DNA of 64,000 nucleotides from Clostridiales bacterium (GCA_902363045.1 CABIYX010000012.1:1-64000), one strand, 5' to 3'; positions 35,909-45,604 are shown, numbered from the stretch's first letter. Notes: a model not told the origin generated them from the sequence alone. Made by a program: numbers and translations.

Positions 35909-38185
35909 ATGAAAGCGACCCGAACCCACCAATGGACCAGCCTGCTGCTGTCCGGAGCGCTCGTAGCCGGCATGATGATCACCCCCTCCCTGGCTGCAGG
36001 CGGCGCAGAATTGGAATTCCAGTATCCCTCAGACGTCAAGGCCGAGGACGTCACCATCACCGTACATGAAGGTGTTCCCGCCGACAGCGGCGAGGACGCC
36101 GTCAAGGCCCTGCCCGAGGTGAAAAAGAACGCAGAGGGCGACTATCTGGTCAGCGAGCCCGGCACATACAGCTACTGGGTCCGGGGCGATGGCTACTACA
36201 ATGTTTGCAAGATCTTCAACGTAACGCAGAAGGACCTGGACGCCGGCTCTCTGAAGCTGGAGGTGGAGACGGGGAAGATGGCCTATACAGGCTATGAGCC
36301 CACCTCTCCCAACCTGGCAAACGTGCCTGAGAACTATGACCAGGGCGCCCGGGACTCCCTGCTGATCCTCTGGTCGGACGAGGTGCTGGACGAGTACTTC
36401 TCCACCGACACGCTGAAGAATTTCAAGGAATATGACACCCCCTTCTTCACCAAGGACCGGGCCGACCATCAGTTCACCACCCAGGATGAGATGATGAGCT
36501 ATCTGACGGCGAAGGACCAGGCGGAAGAGGATATGTACCTGTACAGCCTGGGCAAGACCCCCGCCTATCAGTATGATATGCCCATCGCCGTGTTCACCGA
36601 GACTGATCTGTCCTCCGCCAAGTCTCTGGAGGAGGCTGGCGAGCTGGTCAGCGCCAACGGCAAGCTCACGGTCTGGATCCAGTCCCAGATCCATCCCAAT
36701 GAGCCCGCCGCGGGCGAGGGTGCGCTGGTTATGGTCTCCGACCTGTGCGGCAGCTATGGCGAGGAAGTGCTGGATGATGTCAACGTGATCGTCATCCCCC
36801 GCATCAATCCCGACGGCTCCTATCTGTTCACCCGCGCCACCTATCAGGGCTTCGATATGAACCGGGACCACATGGCCCTCAAGGCCCCGGAACTGGCCTA
36901 TCTGCACACCGCTTACCGGTACTTCATGCCGGAGGTGGTCATGGACGGCCACGAGTTCACCTTCTACGGCGTCACCAAAGACGGCTACATGAAGAACGCC
37001 GATGATATGCAGTCCACCCCCGCCAGCAGCCTGAACAACGATCCTCTGGTCAATCAGCTGGCTGAGGAGGCCGTGGACGGTCTGCACAAGAACGCCGTTG
37101 ACTCCGGCCTGCGGATCTATCACTACGGCACCACCGTGAACAACCCCATCGGCCGTGCCTACTATGGCCTGTATAACTCCATCTCCATCCTGGTGGAGAC
37201 CCGCGGCATCGGCGCCGGCTCCACCAACTTCGCCCGCCGGGTCTACTCCCAGCAGAACGCCGCCCACTCCATCATTGATTACGCTGTGGCCAATGATGAC
37301 GCCATCAATAAGGCTGTGGCCGACGCCCGCGCCCAGGTCACCGCAGACGGCAAGGTCTTTGATGCTGAGGACACCGTGATCCTTCAGCAGGTCGCCTCCG
37401 GCAAGACCCAGTCCCCCACCGCTCTGACCACCTATCAGTACAGCATGGACGGCAGCGATGTCAAATCCTCCTCCGCTACCCTGTCCATGAACGACACCGT
37501 GGTGCGCAGCCGCATCCGTCCCACCGCTTATGTCATCCCCAAGGACATCCCCAACGCGGAAAAGATCCTGTACATCCTCCAGAATCAGGGTGCGGAGTAC
37601 TATGAGCTGGAGCCCGGCTCCACTGCCCAGCTGAAGCAGTACTACTATGTGGGCGAGTACACCTACAATGAGAAGAAGGCTGGCTTCACCGCTGATCTGC
37701 GGGACGCCGCCAATGTCACCTTTGAAAAGGGCGCGTACGTCATCCCCATGGATCAGGTCTCCGGCAACGTCATCGCTATGATTATGGAGCCTGACGTCAA
37801 CGACTCCAACGGCTACGACGGCACCCTGGTGCAATACGGCGTAGTCTCCTATGACGAGACCACCAAGAATTTCCCCATCTACCGCTATGAGGGCAACGAC
37901 CCCCGGACCACTCTGGTCAGCAACGCCGCTGAGAAGCCTGTGGAGCCTGAGACTCCCGAGCAGCCCGCCGAGCCCGAGAAGCCTGTGGAGCCCGAAAAGC
38001 CCGCTGAGCCCCAGCAGCCCTCCGGTTCCTACACCGTGAAGGCCGGCGATTCCCTGTGGTCCATCGCTCAGAAGCATCTGGGCACCGGCACCAAGTGGGA
38101 GGTCATCTATAAGGCCAACCAGAAGCTGATCCAGAATCCCAACCAGATCCAGATCGGCCAGGTCCTCACCATCCCCGCCGCATAA
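35909..38185 (+). CDS. Secreted M14 zinc carboxypeptidase with LysM domain
   Basis: A 758-residue exported protein. The signal peptide (about 1-30) ends ITPSLAAGG. A beta-rich N-terminal domain (about 35-125) precedes the M14 catalytic domain: zinc ligands HPNE (His about 262, Glu about 265), a third histidine in the VVMDGHEF area (about 348), and catalytic Glu in SILVETRG (about 430). A later beta domain (about 525-660) is followed by a Pro/Glu linker of EKPVEPEKPAEP repeats (about 675-705) and one C-terminal LysM (YTVKAGDSLWSIAQKHLG) that should bind peptidoglycan. AAAAGGAG lies before ATG 35909. It probably digests peptides at the cell surface. Confidence 0.88.
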   Translation: MKATRTHQWTSLLLSGALVAGMMITPSLAAGGAELEFQYPSDVKAEDVTITVHEGVPADSGEDAVKALPEVKKNAEGDYLVSEPGTYSYWVRGDGYYNVCKIFNVTQKDLDAGSLKLEVETGKMAYTGYEPTSPNLANVPENYDQGARDSLLILWSDEVLDEYFSTDTLKNFKEYDTPFFTKDRADHQFTTQDEMMSYLTAKDQAEEDMYLYSLGKTPAYQYDMPIAVFTETDLSSAKSLEEAGELVSANGKLTVWIQSQIHPNEPAAGEGALVMVSDLCGSYGEEVLDDVNVIVIPRINPDGSYLFTRATYQGFDMNRDHMALKAPELAYLHTAYRYFMPEVVMDGHEFTFYGVTKDGYMKNADDMQSTPASSLNNDPLVNQLAEEAVDGLHKNAVDSGLRIYHYGTTVNNPIGRAYYGLYNSISILVETRGIGAGSTNFARRVYSQQNAAHSIIDYAVANDDAINKAVADARAQVTADGKVFDAEDTVILQQVASGKTQSPTALTTYQYSMDGSDVKSSSATLSMNDTVVRSRIRPTAYVIPKDIPNAEKILYILQNQGAEYYELEPGSTAQLKQYYYVGEYTYNEKKAGFTADLRDAANVTFEKGAYVIPMDQVSGNVIAMIMEPDVNDSNGYDGTLVQYGVVSYDETTKNFPIYRYEGNDPRTTLVSNAAEKPVEPETPEQPAEPEKPVEPEKPAEPQQPSGSYTVKAGDSLWSIAQKHLGTGTKWEVIYKANQKLIQNPNQIQIGQVLTIPAA

Positions 38186-38202
38186 TCATAACAAAAATGA
38201 TC

Positions 38203-38232
38203 AAGGAGGCGGCCCGACAGGGCCGCCTCCTT
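38203..38232 (+). terminator. Hairpin after the M14 gene (first)
   Basis: Thirteen-base stem AAGGAGGCGGCCC with its complement and GACA loop, weak T content after it. Confidence 0.6.
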
Positions 38233-38263
38233 CCCAATGATCCTTTGGACTGAACGAGTCAGC

Positions 38264-38294
38264 AAACACCTCCGTCACTTTGATGGAGGTGTTT
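38264..38294 (+). terminator. Hairpin after the M14 gene (second)
   Basis: Ten-base stem AAACACCTCC with its complement, ending in TTTCTCT. Confidence 0.6.
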
Positions 38295-38403
38295 CTCTAT
38301 GCAAACCGCTCAATAATCTTGGAATTTCATAATTCTATTATATTTCTATGTTTCAATCAATGTGTGAGCAATCTCAGAGGAGCGCGAGTTTCCTCCCTTT
38401 TAG

Positions 38404-38450
38404 TTGACATTGTAGACCTTTTCTGCTACAATTAGTCTACAAAGTAGACC
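38404..38450 (+). promoter_or_regulatory. Promoter and BlaI-type operators of the blaI-blaR1 pair
   Basis: A near-perfect promoter, TTGACA (38404-38409) and TACAAT (38427-38432) with a 17-base spacer, is overlaid by two dyads: TTGTAG with CTACAA across the spacer, and GTCTAC-AAA-GTAGAC just after the -10. TACA/TGTA dyads are the hallmark of BlaI/MecI operators. Confidence 0.78.
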
Positions 38451-38472
38451 AACAATCTGTGAGGTGAACGAT

Positions 38473-38853
38473 ATGGAAGCCCTGACCCTGACCAACAGCG
38501 AGTGGTATGTGCTGGACTGCCTGTGGGAGCGCTCCCCCATGACGGTGATGGAGCTGGTGTCCGCTCTCCATGAGAAGGTGGGCTGGGCCAAGAGCACCAC
38601 CATCACTACCCTGCGGCGGATGGAGGACAAGGGCCTGCTCCACTGTCAGGTGGAGGGCCGCGCCAAACATTACACCCCGGCGGTGGAGCGGCAGAGCGCC
38701 GCCCGGCGGGAGACCCGCTCCTTCCTGGACCGGGTATATCAAGGCAGTGTGGGGTTGATGGTTTCCTCGCTGGTCCAAGATGAGGCCCTGAGCCGGGAGG
38801 AGATCTATCAGCTCTATGAAATCTTACGCCAGGCAGAGGAGGGAACAAAATGA
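38473..38853 (+). CDS. BlaI/MecI family transcriptional repressor
   Basis: A 126-residue winged-helix repressor. LTNSEWYVLDCLWERSPMTVMELV and the recognition helix GWAKSTTITTLRRMEDKGLL are typical, with a C-terminal dimerisation helix pair. The ATG at 38473 has GAGGTGA upstream. It overlaps the M56 gene as ATGA. In the family, the repressor is cleaved when the sensor BlaR1 is activated. Promoter dyads nearby indicate autoregulation. There is no beta-lactamase in the window, so the wider target is unknown. Confidence 0.92.
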   Translation: MEALTLTNSEWYVLDCLWERSPMTVMELVSALHEKVGWAKSTTITTLRRMEDKGLLHCQVEGRAKHYTPAVERQSAARRETRSFLDRVYQGSVGLMVSSLVQDEALSREEIYQLYEILRQAEEGTK

Positions 38854-40919
38854 CCGGACTGACCGCACTCCCCAGTCTGATGCCCACCCTGATCCCCTGG
38901 ACCTTTACCTCAATTCTTCTGATCCTGGCGGTGCTGGTTGTACGGAAGTTCACCCAAAACTGGCTCTCCTCTGTAAACCGCTATGCCCTGTGGTTGGTGG
39001 TGCTGATCCGGCTGCTGGTTCCCATACAGCTCCCCTTCCTCTCCTCCTTAGGGGCAGTGGACTTTGCGCCCCAGATGGAGAATTCTCCGGTATATGCCTT
39101 CCCCACCGGCCACATAGATGCACCAGAGAGTTATATTCAGCATATCTGGGAAGACCAGGGAGAGGACCCGGTCATGAGCGCCGGCGTCGCCAGCCGCAGC
39201 TTCCCCGCTCTGGGAGGAATCGGCTTTGATTATTACAACGGCGGCACAATCCTGGAAGAGAACGGTTATACCGATTACGCCTTTTTCTCCACTGTCCCCC
39301 GTATCCTGTCTATCCTGTGGGGAGCAGGAGCGGTGGTGATGCTCCTGTGCCTAGCCGGGAACAACCTGCGCTTTGCCGCAAGGCTGCACCGCTCCCGCTG
39401 TCCCTTGGACATCCCCGAGTTTCCCCTTCCCGTTTACCTGATGGAAGGCCTGTCCTCCCCCTGTCTGTCCGGCCTGTTTCACCCCGCCATCTACCTCACC
39501 CCGGAGGTTGCGGAGAACGAAACGGCCCTGCGCCATGTACTGGCCCATGAGGCAACCCACTACGCCCACAAGGACCACATCTGGTCCGCCCTCCGGTGTA
39601 CCGCCCTAGCCCTTCACTGGTATAATCCCCTGGTGTGGCTGGCGGTTTCCCTGTCCAAGGCGGACGGGGAGCTGGCCTGCGACGAGGGGGCAGTCCGGCG
39701 GCTGGGCGAGGAGGAGCGCATCCCCTACGGCCGGACCCTGGTGGACACGGTGGCCTGCCGGTCCCAGCGGCCCGCCGATCTGCTGTCCTGCTCCACCACA
39801 ATGGCAGGAGGAAATAAGACCATCCAACAGCGGGTGGCCCTCTTAGTGAAGAAGCCGGAAACGAAAGCGGCGGCCATCTTGGGGGCGTGTACGGCACTGG
39901 CTTTGGCGGCGGTGTTCACCTTCGGGGGCGGCGTTTCCTCTCCGCACAGCTATGTGGGGTATTATGACCAATTCTGTTCCCAGGTCCGGCAAGCCAGCGC
40001 CATACAGATAACCCCTCCTTTCCGATTCAGCGTCTCCTTTCCAGAGCCCATCACCGCGCCCTCCCTGCTGGAGGCTGCCCGGGCCGACCTGCTCTGCGCC
40101 CGGGCTCCCACATCCAAAGAAGCCCGGCGCCGCTGGAATGAGGATGATCTTTTCCACGACGCCTACCAGATCACCCTGACGCTCTCCTCCGGTCAGACGG
40201 CCCCATATCTGCTTTATCAGCCCGGCGGCCTCTCCTGGACAAGCAGTGGGGAAAATTTGGTCTATGTTCTCTCCGGAGATCCCCTCCAAACCACAGGCGT
40301 TCTGGACACTTATGCGGTCCAGGCCCTGGTGGGATGGGCGGAACAGCAAAAGGAACATCAGAAAGATCCTGTCCCCCTCACTTTCGAGGAACCGGCCTAC
40401 TTCAACGACGGCTTCTTTTTTGACAACGGGACCGGAAACGGCGGGGACGACTACCTCCATTTCTCCATTCGGAATATGTTCCTCACCTCCCAGCATGACA
40501 CGCCCCAGGACATCGATCTGTTTGGATTATTTTATTGCGGAAGCGCTCAGCCTTCCGCCCCCATGAGTCAGGAAGAGCGCCAGCTGGTGATCGACCGGGG
40601 CTATGGCGGAACAGATCCAGACTGTGGCTGCACCAAAATCACCCGGCAGGAGATGGACGCCGTTTTGTGGGAGTACACTGGCCTAACTTTGGAGGAGACC
40701 CGCCAGGTCGGACTGAAGCAGTTCACCTACCTGCCGGAGTACGACGCCTACTATCACTTCCACGGGGACACCAACTACACACTGCCCATCTTCTCCCGGG
40801 GATCCCGCCAGGAAGATTTGATCCATCTTGACTACGGAGATCGCAGGCTGACCCTGCGGCAGACCGGAAATGGCTATCAGTTCTGTTCCAACCGCTCCCT
40901 CACCGCCCTTCCAGAGTAG
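38850..40919 (+). CDS. BlaR1-type M56 membrane metallopeptidase sensor
   Basis: A 689-residue protein with about four membrane segments. The cytoplasmic zinc protease loop has HEATH (about 231-235) in HVLAHEATHYAHKDH, and the downstream ELACDEGAVRRLG carries the third ligand. The last segment (about 345-365) leads to an extracytoplasmic domain of about 320 residues that shows no penicillin-binding SxxK-SxN-KTG motif I can see, so the signal is probably not a beta-lactam bound covalently. It is translationally coupled to the repressor gene. A terminator follows. Confidence 0.87.
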   Translation: MTGLTALPSLMPTLIPWTFTSILLILAVLVVRKFTQNWLSSVNRYALWLVVLIRLLVPIQLPFLSSLGAVDFAPQMENSPVYAFPTGHIDAPESYIQHIWEDQGEDPVMSAGVASRSFPALGGIGFDYYNGGTILEENGYTDYAFFSTVPRILSILWGAGAVVMLLCLAGNNLRFAARLHRSRCPLDIPEFPLPVYLMEGLSSPCLSGLFHPAIYLTPEVAENETALRHVLAHEATHYAHKDHIWSALRCTALALHWYNPLVWLAVSLSKADGELACDEGAVRRLGEEERIPYGRTLVDTVACRSQRPADLLSCSTTMAGGNKTIQQRVALLVKKPETKAAAILGACTALALAAVFTFGGGVSSPHSYVGYYDQFCSQVRQASAIQITPPFRFSVSFPEPITAPSLLEAARADLLCARAPTSKEARRRWNEDDLFHDAYQITLTLSSGQTAPYLLYQPGGLSWTSSGENLVYVLSGDPLQTTGVLDTYAVQALVGWAEQQKEHQKDPVPLTFEEPAYFNDGFFFDNGTGNGGDDYLHFSIRNMFLTSQHDTPQDIDLFGLFYCGSAQPSAPMSQEERQLVIDRGYGGTDPDCGCTKITRQEMDAVLWEYTGLTLEETRQVGLKQFTYLPEYDAYYHFHGDTNYTLPIFSRGSRQEDLIHLDYGDRRLTLRQTGNGYQFCSNRSLTALPE

Positions 40920-40986
40920 GGCGGCAGTTCAACGTCTCCCTGCACTGCGCCGAGGGGCCCTCCCCCCACTGAACGCTCTCTTTCCC

Positions 40987-41018
40987 CTCCGCCCGCACCA
41001 TCTGCGGGCGGAGTTTTT
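40987..41018 (+). terminator. Terminator of the blaI-blaR1 pair
   Basis: Eleven-base stem CTCCGCCCGCA with its complement and five T residues. The 331-base gap also holds the promoter at 41151 and AT-rich sequence without other visible signals. Confidence 0.85.
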
Positions 41019-41150
41019 ATGCATTTCGACAGTTTACTTTTCTTTTACATATTCCCACATTTTGATTTCATAAGGTTGAAATGCACAATTTTACGACGTT
41101 AAAAGACTGTTTTTCCTCTCCTCTTTCCTGTTAAGAAGTCGTTAAAATTG

Positions 41151-41179
41151 TTGTTTTTCCCCTCAACTGCCAGTATCAT
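41151..41179 (+). promoter_or_regulatory. Sigma-A promoter of the activase/dehydratase operon
   Basis: TTGTTT and TATCAT with a 17-base spacer, about 70 bases upstream of the start codon. Confidence 0.55.
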
Positions 41180-41250
41180 AGTACAGAAGAAAACTGGGAT
41201 CCGGCGGTCCATCCCCGGATCAATCGTACAGTCAGGAGTTACAGGTCACT

Positions 41251-44187
41251 ATGAGTCTGCGCATCGGCATCGACATCGGCTCCACCACCGTCAAGGTCGT
41301 GGTGCTGGATGAACAGAACAAGCTGCTGTTCCGCTCCTATGAGCGGCACTACTCCAAGACCCGGGAACGGGCCTGCGAGACCCTCCATTCCATCACCGGT
41401 CTGCTGGCGGGCAAACAGGTGAAAATGGTCATCACCGGCTCTGCCGGTCTGGGTGTGGCCAATGCCTCCGGCATTGACTTTGTGCAGGAGGTCTACGCCA
41501 CCGCCGCCGCGGTCAATACATACATCCCCAAAACGGACGCCGTCATTGAGCTGGGGGGCGAGGACGCCAAGATCATCTTCTTCGGCGGCGCTCTGGAGGA
41601 GCGGATGAACGGCTCCTGCGCCGGGGGCACCGGGGCCTTCATCGACCAGATGGCCACTCTGATGAACGTGACGGTGGGCGAGCTAGACGCCCTCTCTCTG
41701 AAGCATGAAAAGATCTATCCCATCGCCTCCCGCTGCGGTGTGTTTGCCAAAAGCGACATCCAGCCCATCCTGAACCAGGGCGGGCGGAAGGAGGACGTGG
41801 CCGCCTCCATTTTCCAGGCGGTGGTGGACCAGACGGTGGCCGGCCTCACCCAGGGCCGGGAGCTGAAGGGCAGGATCGTCTTTCTGGGCGGCCCCCTCCA
41901 CTTCCTCATGGGCCTGCGGGAGCGGTTTGTGGAGACCTTGAAGCTGGACGGGGATCACGCCATCTTCCCTGAGGACGGCGACTGCTTCGCCGCCATGGGC
42001 GCTGCCCTGTGCGCCACCGACTATGCCCCCGTTCTCTTTGAGGACGCGCTGAAAAAGCTGGAGGAGAGCGTGGACACCACCACACTGGTGGACACCATGC
42101 CCCCTCTGTTCCGGGATGTGGGCGAGTACGGCGCCTTCTGCGCCCGGCACAACGCCAAGCGTCCGCCTCAGACCGACATCAAAACCTACCGCGGCCCCGC
42201 TTGGCTGGGCATCGATGCCGGCTCTACCACCACCAAGCTGGCCCTCATCACGGAGAACGGCGGCCTGCTGTACACCTATTACCACTCCAACCAGGGCAAT
42301 CCGGTGGCCATCGTACTGGAGCAGCTGCGGACCATCTACGCCATGTGCGGCGACCGCATCCAGATCCGTGGGGCGGCGGTCACCGGCTACGGCGAGGACC
42401 TGATCAAAAACGCCTTCTCCTGTGACCTGGGCCTGGTGGAGACGGTGGCCCACTACCGGGCAGCCGCCCACTTCGAGCCCGAGGTGGATTTCATCATCGA
42501 CATCGGCGGCCAGGACATGAAGTGCTTCAAGATCCGCAACCAGGCGGTGGACTCCATCATGCTGAATGAGGCCTGTTCCTCCGGCTGCGGCTCCTTTATC
42601 GAGACCTTCGCCAAGGCCCTGGGCTATTCCATCGCAGACTTCGCCAAGCTGGGCCTGTTCGCTCAGCACCCGGTAAACCTGGGCTCCCGCTGCACCGTAT
42701 TTATGAACTCCAGCGTCAAGCAGGCCCAGAAGGACGGAGCCAGCGTGGAGGACATCTCTGCAGGTCTTTCCATCTCCATTGTAAAAAACGCCATTTACAA
42801 GGTCATCCGCGCCGCCTCCCCCGACGATCTGGGACAGCACATTGTGGTCCAGGGCGGCACCTTCCACAACGACGCGGTACTCCGGGCCTTTGAGCTGGAG
42901 CTGGGCCGGGACGTCACCCGCCCCACCATCTCGGGCATCATGGGGGCCTTCGGCGCGGCCCTGGCCGCCCGGGACCTGAACCTGGAGCAGAGCGCTCTGC
43001 TCTCTCCTCAGGCCCTGGAGAAGTTCACCCACACCGCCAAGCCGGCCACCTGCGGCCTGTGCACCAACCACTGCTCCCTCACGGTCAACGCCTTTGACGG
43101 CGGGCGGCGGTTCATCTCAGGCAACCGCTGCTCCCGCCCTCTGGGGGAGGAGCCCACCCGGCATCCCGACCTGATGCGGTATAAATATGCAAAGCTCCGC
43201 TCCCTCCATGGCAAGGGCAGCGGGGACGGCTCCCGGGGCAGGATCGGCATCCCCTTCGGCCTGAATATGTATGAAAATCTCCCCTTCTGGTTTGAGCTGT
43301 TCACCCGCCTCAACTTCGAGGTGGTCCTCTCCCCGGAGTCCAGCCGGAAGCTCTATCTGAAGGGACAGCGCACCATCCCCTCGGACACGGTGTGTTATCC
43401 CGCCAAGCTGCTCCACGGCCATGTGGCGGCCCTGGCGGAGCAGGGGGTGGACGCCATCTTCTACCCCTGTATGCCCTATAATTTCAACGAGGGCGTCAGC
43501 GACAACAACTACAACTGTCCGGTAGTGGCCTACTATCCAGAGCTTCTGGCCGCCAACGTCCCCGATTTAAAGCGGGTCCGGTACCTGTACCCCTACTTCG
43601 GCCTGCACCGTCCCCGGGATTTCGAGCGGAAGGCCGGTGAGTGGTTCTTCAACGAATTCCAGATCCCAAAGCGGGAGACTGCCGCCGCAGCCAAGGCGGC
43701 ATACGCAGCCTACGAGGCTTATAAGGACGATCTGCGGCAGACTGCCCGGACCTACATCGTCCAGGCTCGGGCAGAGGGCCGCCCCATCCTGGTGGTGGCC
43801 GGCCGGCCCTATCACATGGACCCGGAAATCAATCACGGCATCAACGACCTGATCACCTCCTTCGGCTTCACCCTCATTACGGAGGACTCCGTGGCCTGGC
43901 TGGAGGATAAGGCCCCCCGCCATGTGCTCAACCAGTGGACCTATCACGCCCGGATGTACAACGCGGCCCGGTATGTGTGCACCCAGCCGGACATGGACCT
44001 GATCCAGCTGGTCTCCTTCGGCTGCGGCATCGACGCCATCACAGGAGACGAGATGCGCTCCATCCTGGAGGGCGGAGGCAAGCTGTACACCCAGCTGAAG
44101 ATCGATGACATCAGCAATCTGGGCGCTGTCAAGATCCGGATTCGGAGTCTGATCGCGGCCATTGAGGCAAGAAAGGCCAATTCTTAA
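41251..44187 (+). CDS. Tandem acyl-CoA dehydratase activase with fused DUF2229 domain
   Basis: A 978-residue cytosolic protein. Two ASKHA ATPase domains of the BadF/HgdC type lie in tandem: the first begins LRIGIDIGSTTVKVVVLD with GSCAGGTGAFIDQM near 130, and the second begins WLGIDAGSTTTKLALIT (about 313) with ACSSGCGSFIETFA near 445. Cys-rich CGLCTNHCS (about 600) and NRCSRPLGEEP (about 625) follow, then a DUF2229-type domain (GIPFGLNMYENLPFWFELFTRLNFEV, about 668). In family members, ATP-driven electrons are passed from an Fe4S4 cluster to a dehydratase or double-cubane partner. The partner is the next gene. The physiological substrate is unknown. Confidence 0.85.
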   Translation: MSLRIGIDIGSTTVKVVVLDEQNKLLFRSYERHYSKTRERACETLHSITGLLAGKQVKMVITGSAGLGVANASGIDFVQEVYATAAAVNTYIPKTDAVIELGGEDAKIIFFGGALEERMNGSCAGGTGAFIDQMATLMNVTVGELDALSLKHEKIYPIASRCGVFAKSDIQPILNQGGRKEDVAASIFQAVVDQTVAGLTQGRELKGRIVFLGGPLHFLMGLRERFVETLKLDGDHAIFPEDGDCFAAMGAALCATDYAPVLFEDALKKLEESVDTTTLVDTMPPLFRDVGEYGAFCARHNAKRPPQTDIKTYRGPAWLGIDAGSTTTKLALITENGGLLYTYYHSNQGNPVAIVLEQLRTIYAMCGDRIQIRGAAVTGYGEDLIKNAFSCDLGLVETVAHYRAAAHFEPEVDFIIDIGGQDMKCFKIRNQAVDSIMLNEACSSGCGSFIETFAKALGYSIADFAKLGLFAQHPVNLGSRCTVFMNSSVKQAQKDGASVEDISAGLSISIVKNAIYKVIRAASPDDLGQHIVVQGGTFHNDAVLRAFELELGRDVTRPTISGIMGAFGAALAARDLNLEQSALLSPQALEKFTHTAKPATCGLCTNHCSLTVNAFDGGRRFISGNRCSRPLGEEPTRHPDLMRYKYAKLRSLHGKGSGDGSRGRIGIPFGLNMYENLPFWFELFTRLNFEVVLSPESSRKLYLKGQRTIPSDTVCYPAKLLHGHVAALAEQGVDAIFYPCMPYNFNEGVSDNNYNCPVVAYYPELLAANVPDLKRVRYLYPYFGLHRPRDFERKAGEWFFNEFQIPKRETAAAAKAAYAAYEAYKDDLRQTARTYIVQARAEGRPILVVAGRPYHMDPEINHGINDLITSFGFTLITEDSVAWLEDKAPRHVLNQWTYHARMYNAARYVCTQPDMDLIQLVSFGCGIDAITGDEMRSILEGGGKLYTQLKIDDISNLGAVKIRIRSLIAAIEARKANS

Positions 44188-44260
44188 GGCGCGGGGACCC
44201 AGCGCGCCGCAGAACGAAGGCGTGTCCAGCGGTCACGCCCCGCAAGAAAGGAACATTTCT

Positions 44261-45604
44261 ATGGCGAAATTAGTATATGACGAGACCGGCCGCCTCCTGT
44301 TCACCAAGGAAATGAAGGAGGAGTACACCATCCTCATGCCCCAGATGCTGCCCATCCATTTTGGGATGTTCCGCAAGCTGCTGGAGCTGGAGGGCTACCA
44401 TGTGGACCAGCTGAACAACGACGGCCGCTCCGTGGTAGACGAGGGGCTAAAGTATGTCCACAACGACACCTGCTACCCCGCTCTGCTGGTCATCGGACAG
44501 TTTATGGACGCCATCAAGCACGGAGGCTACGACCCCCACAAGGTGGCCCTGTTCATCACCCAGACCGGCGGCGGCTGCCGGGCCAGCAACTACATCCATC
44601 TGCTGCGCAAAGCCCTGGCCAAGGCGGGGATGGACTATATTCCCGTGATCTCCGTCTCCTTCGGTCTGGAGAAAAACCCCGGCTTCAGCCTGAGCGTGGA
44701 CCTGATCCGCAAGCTGGTGTACGGCATGATGTACGGCGACCTGATCATGTGGGTGTCCAACCAGGTCCGCCCCTACGAGGTGGAGGCTGGTGCCGCCGAC
44801 GCCATGGTGGAGCACTGGACCCAGCAGCTGGTGGACCGCTTCCAGGCCGGCAAGGGCATGAGCCGCAAGCAGATGCGCCAGATCTTTGACGAGATCTGCG
44901 CCGGCTTTGCCTCCATCCCGGTCAGCGGGGAACAGAAGGTTCGGGTGGGCATCGTGGGCGAGATCTATGTAAAATTCTCCTCTCTGGGCAACAACCACCT
45001 GGAGCAGTTCCTCCTGTCCGAGGGGGTGGAGCCTGTGGTCCCCGGCCTGACCGACTTTATGATCTTCAAAATCTACAACCGGGTAGCTGATGTGGACCTG
45101 TACGGCGGAAAGCTGGTCAAGAAGGCCGCCTGCCGCGCCTTCATGTCCTATATCCAGAGTTGTCAGAGGGACATGATCCAGGCCCTGGAGCGCTCCGGAC
45201 GGTTCCGTGCCCCCGGCACCTTTGATGACCTGCATAAGCTCATCCACGGCTATCTGGGCGACGGCAACAAAATGGGCGAGGGCTGGCTGCTCACCGCCGA
45301 GATGCTGGAGCTCATCCACACCGGAACCGGAAATATCGTCTGCACCCAGCCCTTCGGCTGTCTGCCCAACCACATCGTGGGCAAGGGGATGATCCGCAAG
45401 CTGAAGGATGACTACCCCATGAGCAACATCGTCGCCATCGACTACGACCCCGGCGCCACCCGGATCAACCAGGAGAACCGCATCAAGCTCATGCTGGCCA
45501 ACGCTAAGGGCCTGGCTCAGCATCAGGATGCCGTCCCCCACAGCAGCGAACCCGTCCCGGTGGAGAAGCCCCGCTCCCTCACCCACGCCGGAGCCCACGC
45601 CTGA
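44261..45604 (+). CDS. 2-hydroxyacyl-CoA dehydratase family protein (possible double-cubane cluster protein)
   Basis: A 447-residue protein of the HgdB/DUF2229 dehydratase family. Cysteines in likely cluster positions are HNDTCYPALLVIG, TQTGGGCRASNY and TQPFGCLPNHIVGKG, and VGIVGEIYVKFSSLGN resembles the family's central strand. It starts 73 bases after the activase and is expected to be its electron acceptor. In many Clostridia, these two parts occur as one giant protein; here they are separate. No CoA-transferase or acyl-CoA dehydrogenase gene lies nearby, so 2-hydroxyglutarate or lactate fermentation is not supported, and a double-cubane reductase of small molecules is an alternative. Confidence 0.82.
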   Translation: MAKLVYDETGRLLFTKEMKEEYTILMPQMLPIHFGMFRKLLELEGYHVDQLNNDGRSVVDEGLKYVHNDTCYPALLVIGQFMDAIKHGGYDPHKVALFITQTGGGCRASNYIHLLRKALAKAGMDYIPVISVSFGLEKNPGFSLSVDLIRKLVYGMMYGDLIMWVSNQVRPYEVEAGAADAMVEHWTQQLVDRFQAGKGMSRKQMRQIFDEICAGFASIPVSGEQKVRVGIVGEIYVKFSSLGNNHLEQFLLSEGVEPVVPGLTDFMIFKIYNRVADVDLYGGKLVKKAACRAFMSYIQSCQRDMIQALERSGRFRAPGTFDDLHKLIHGYLGDGNKMGEGWLLTAEMLELIHTGTGNIVCTQPFGCLPNHIVGKGMIRKLKDDYPMSNIVAIDYDPGATRINQENRIKLMLANAKGLAQHQDAVPHSSEPVPVEKPRSLTHAGAHA

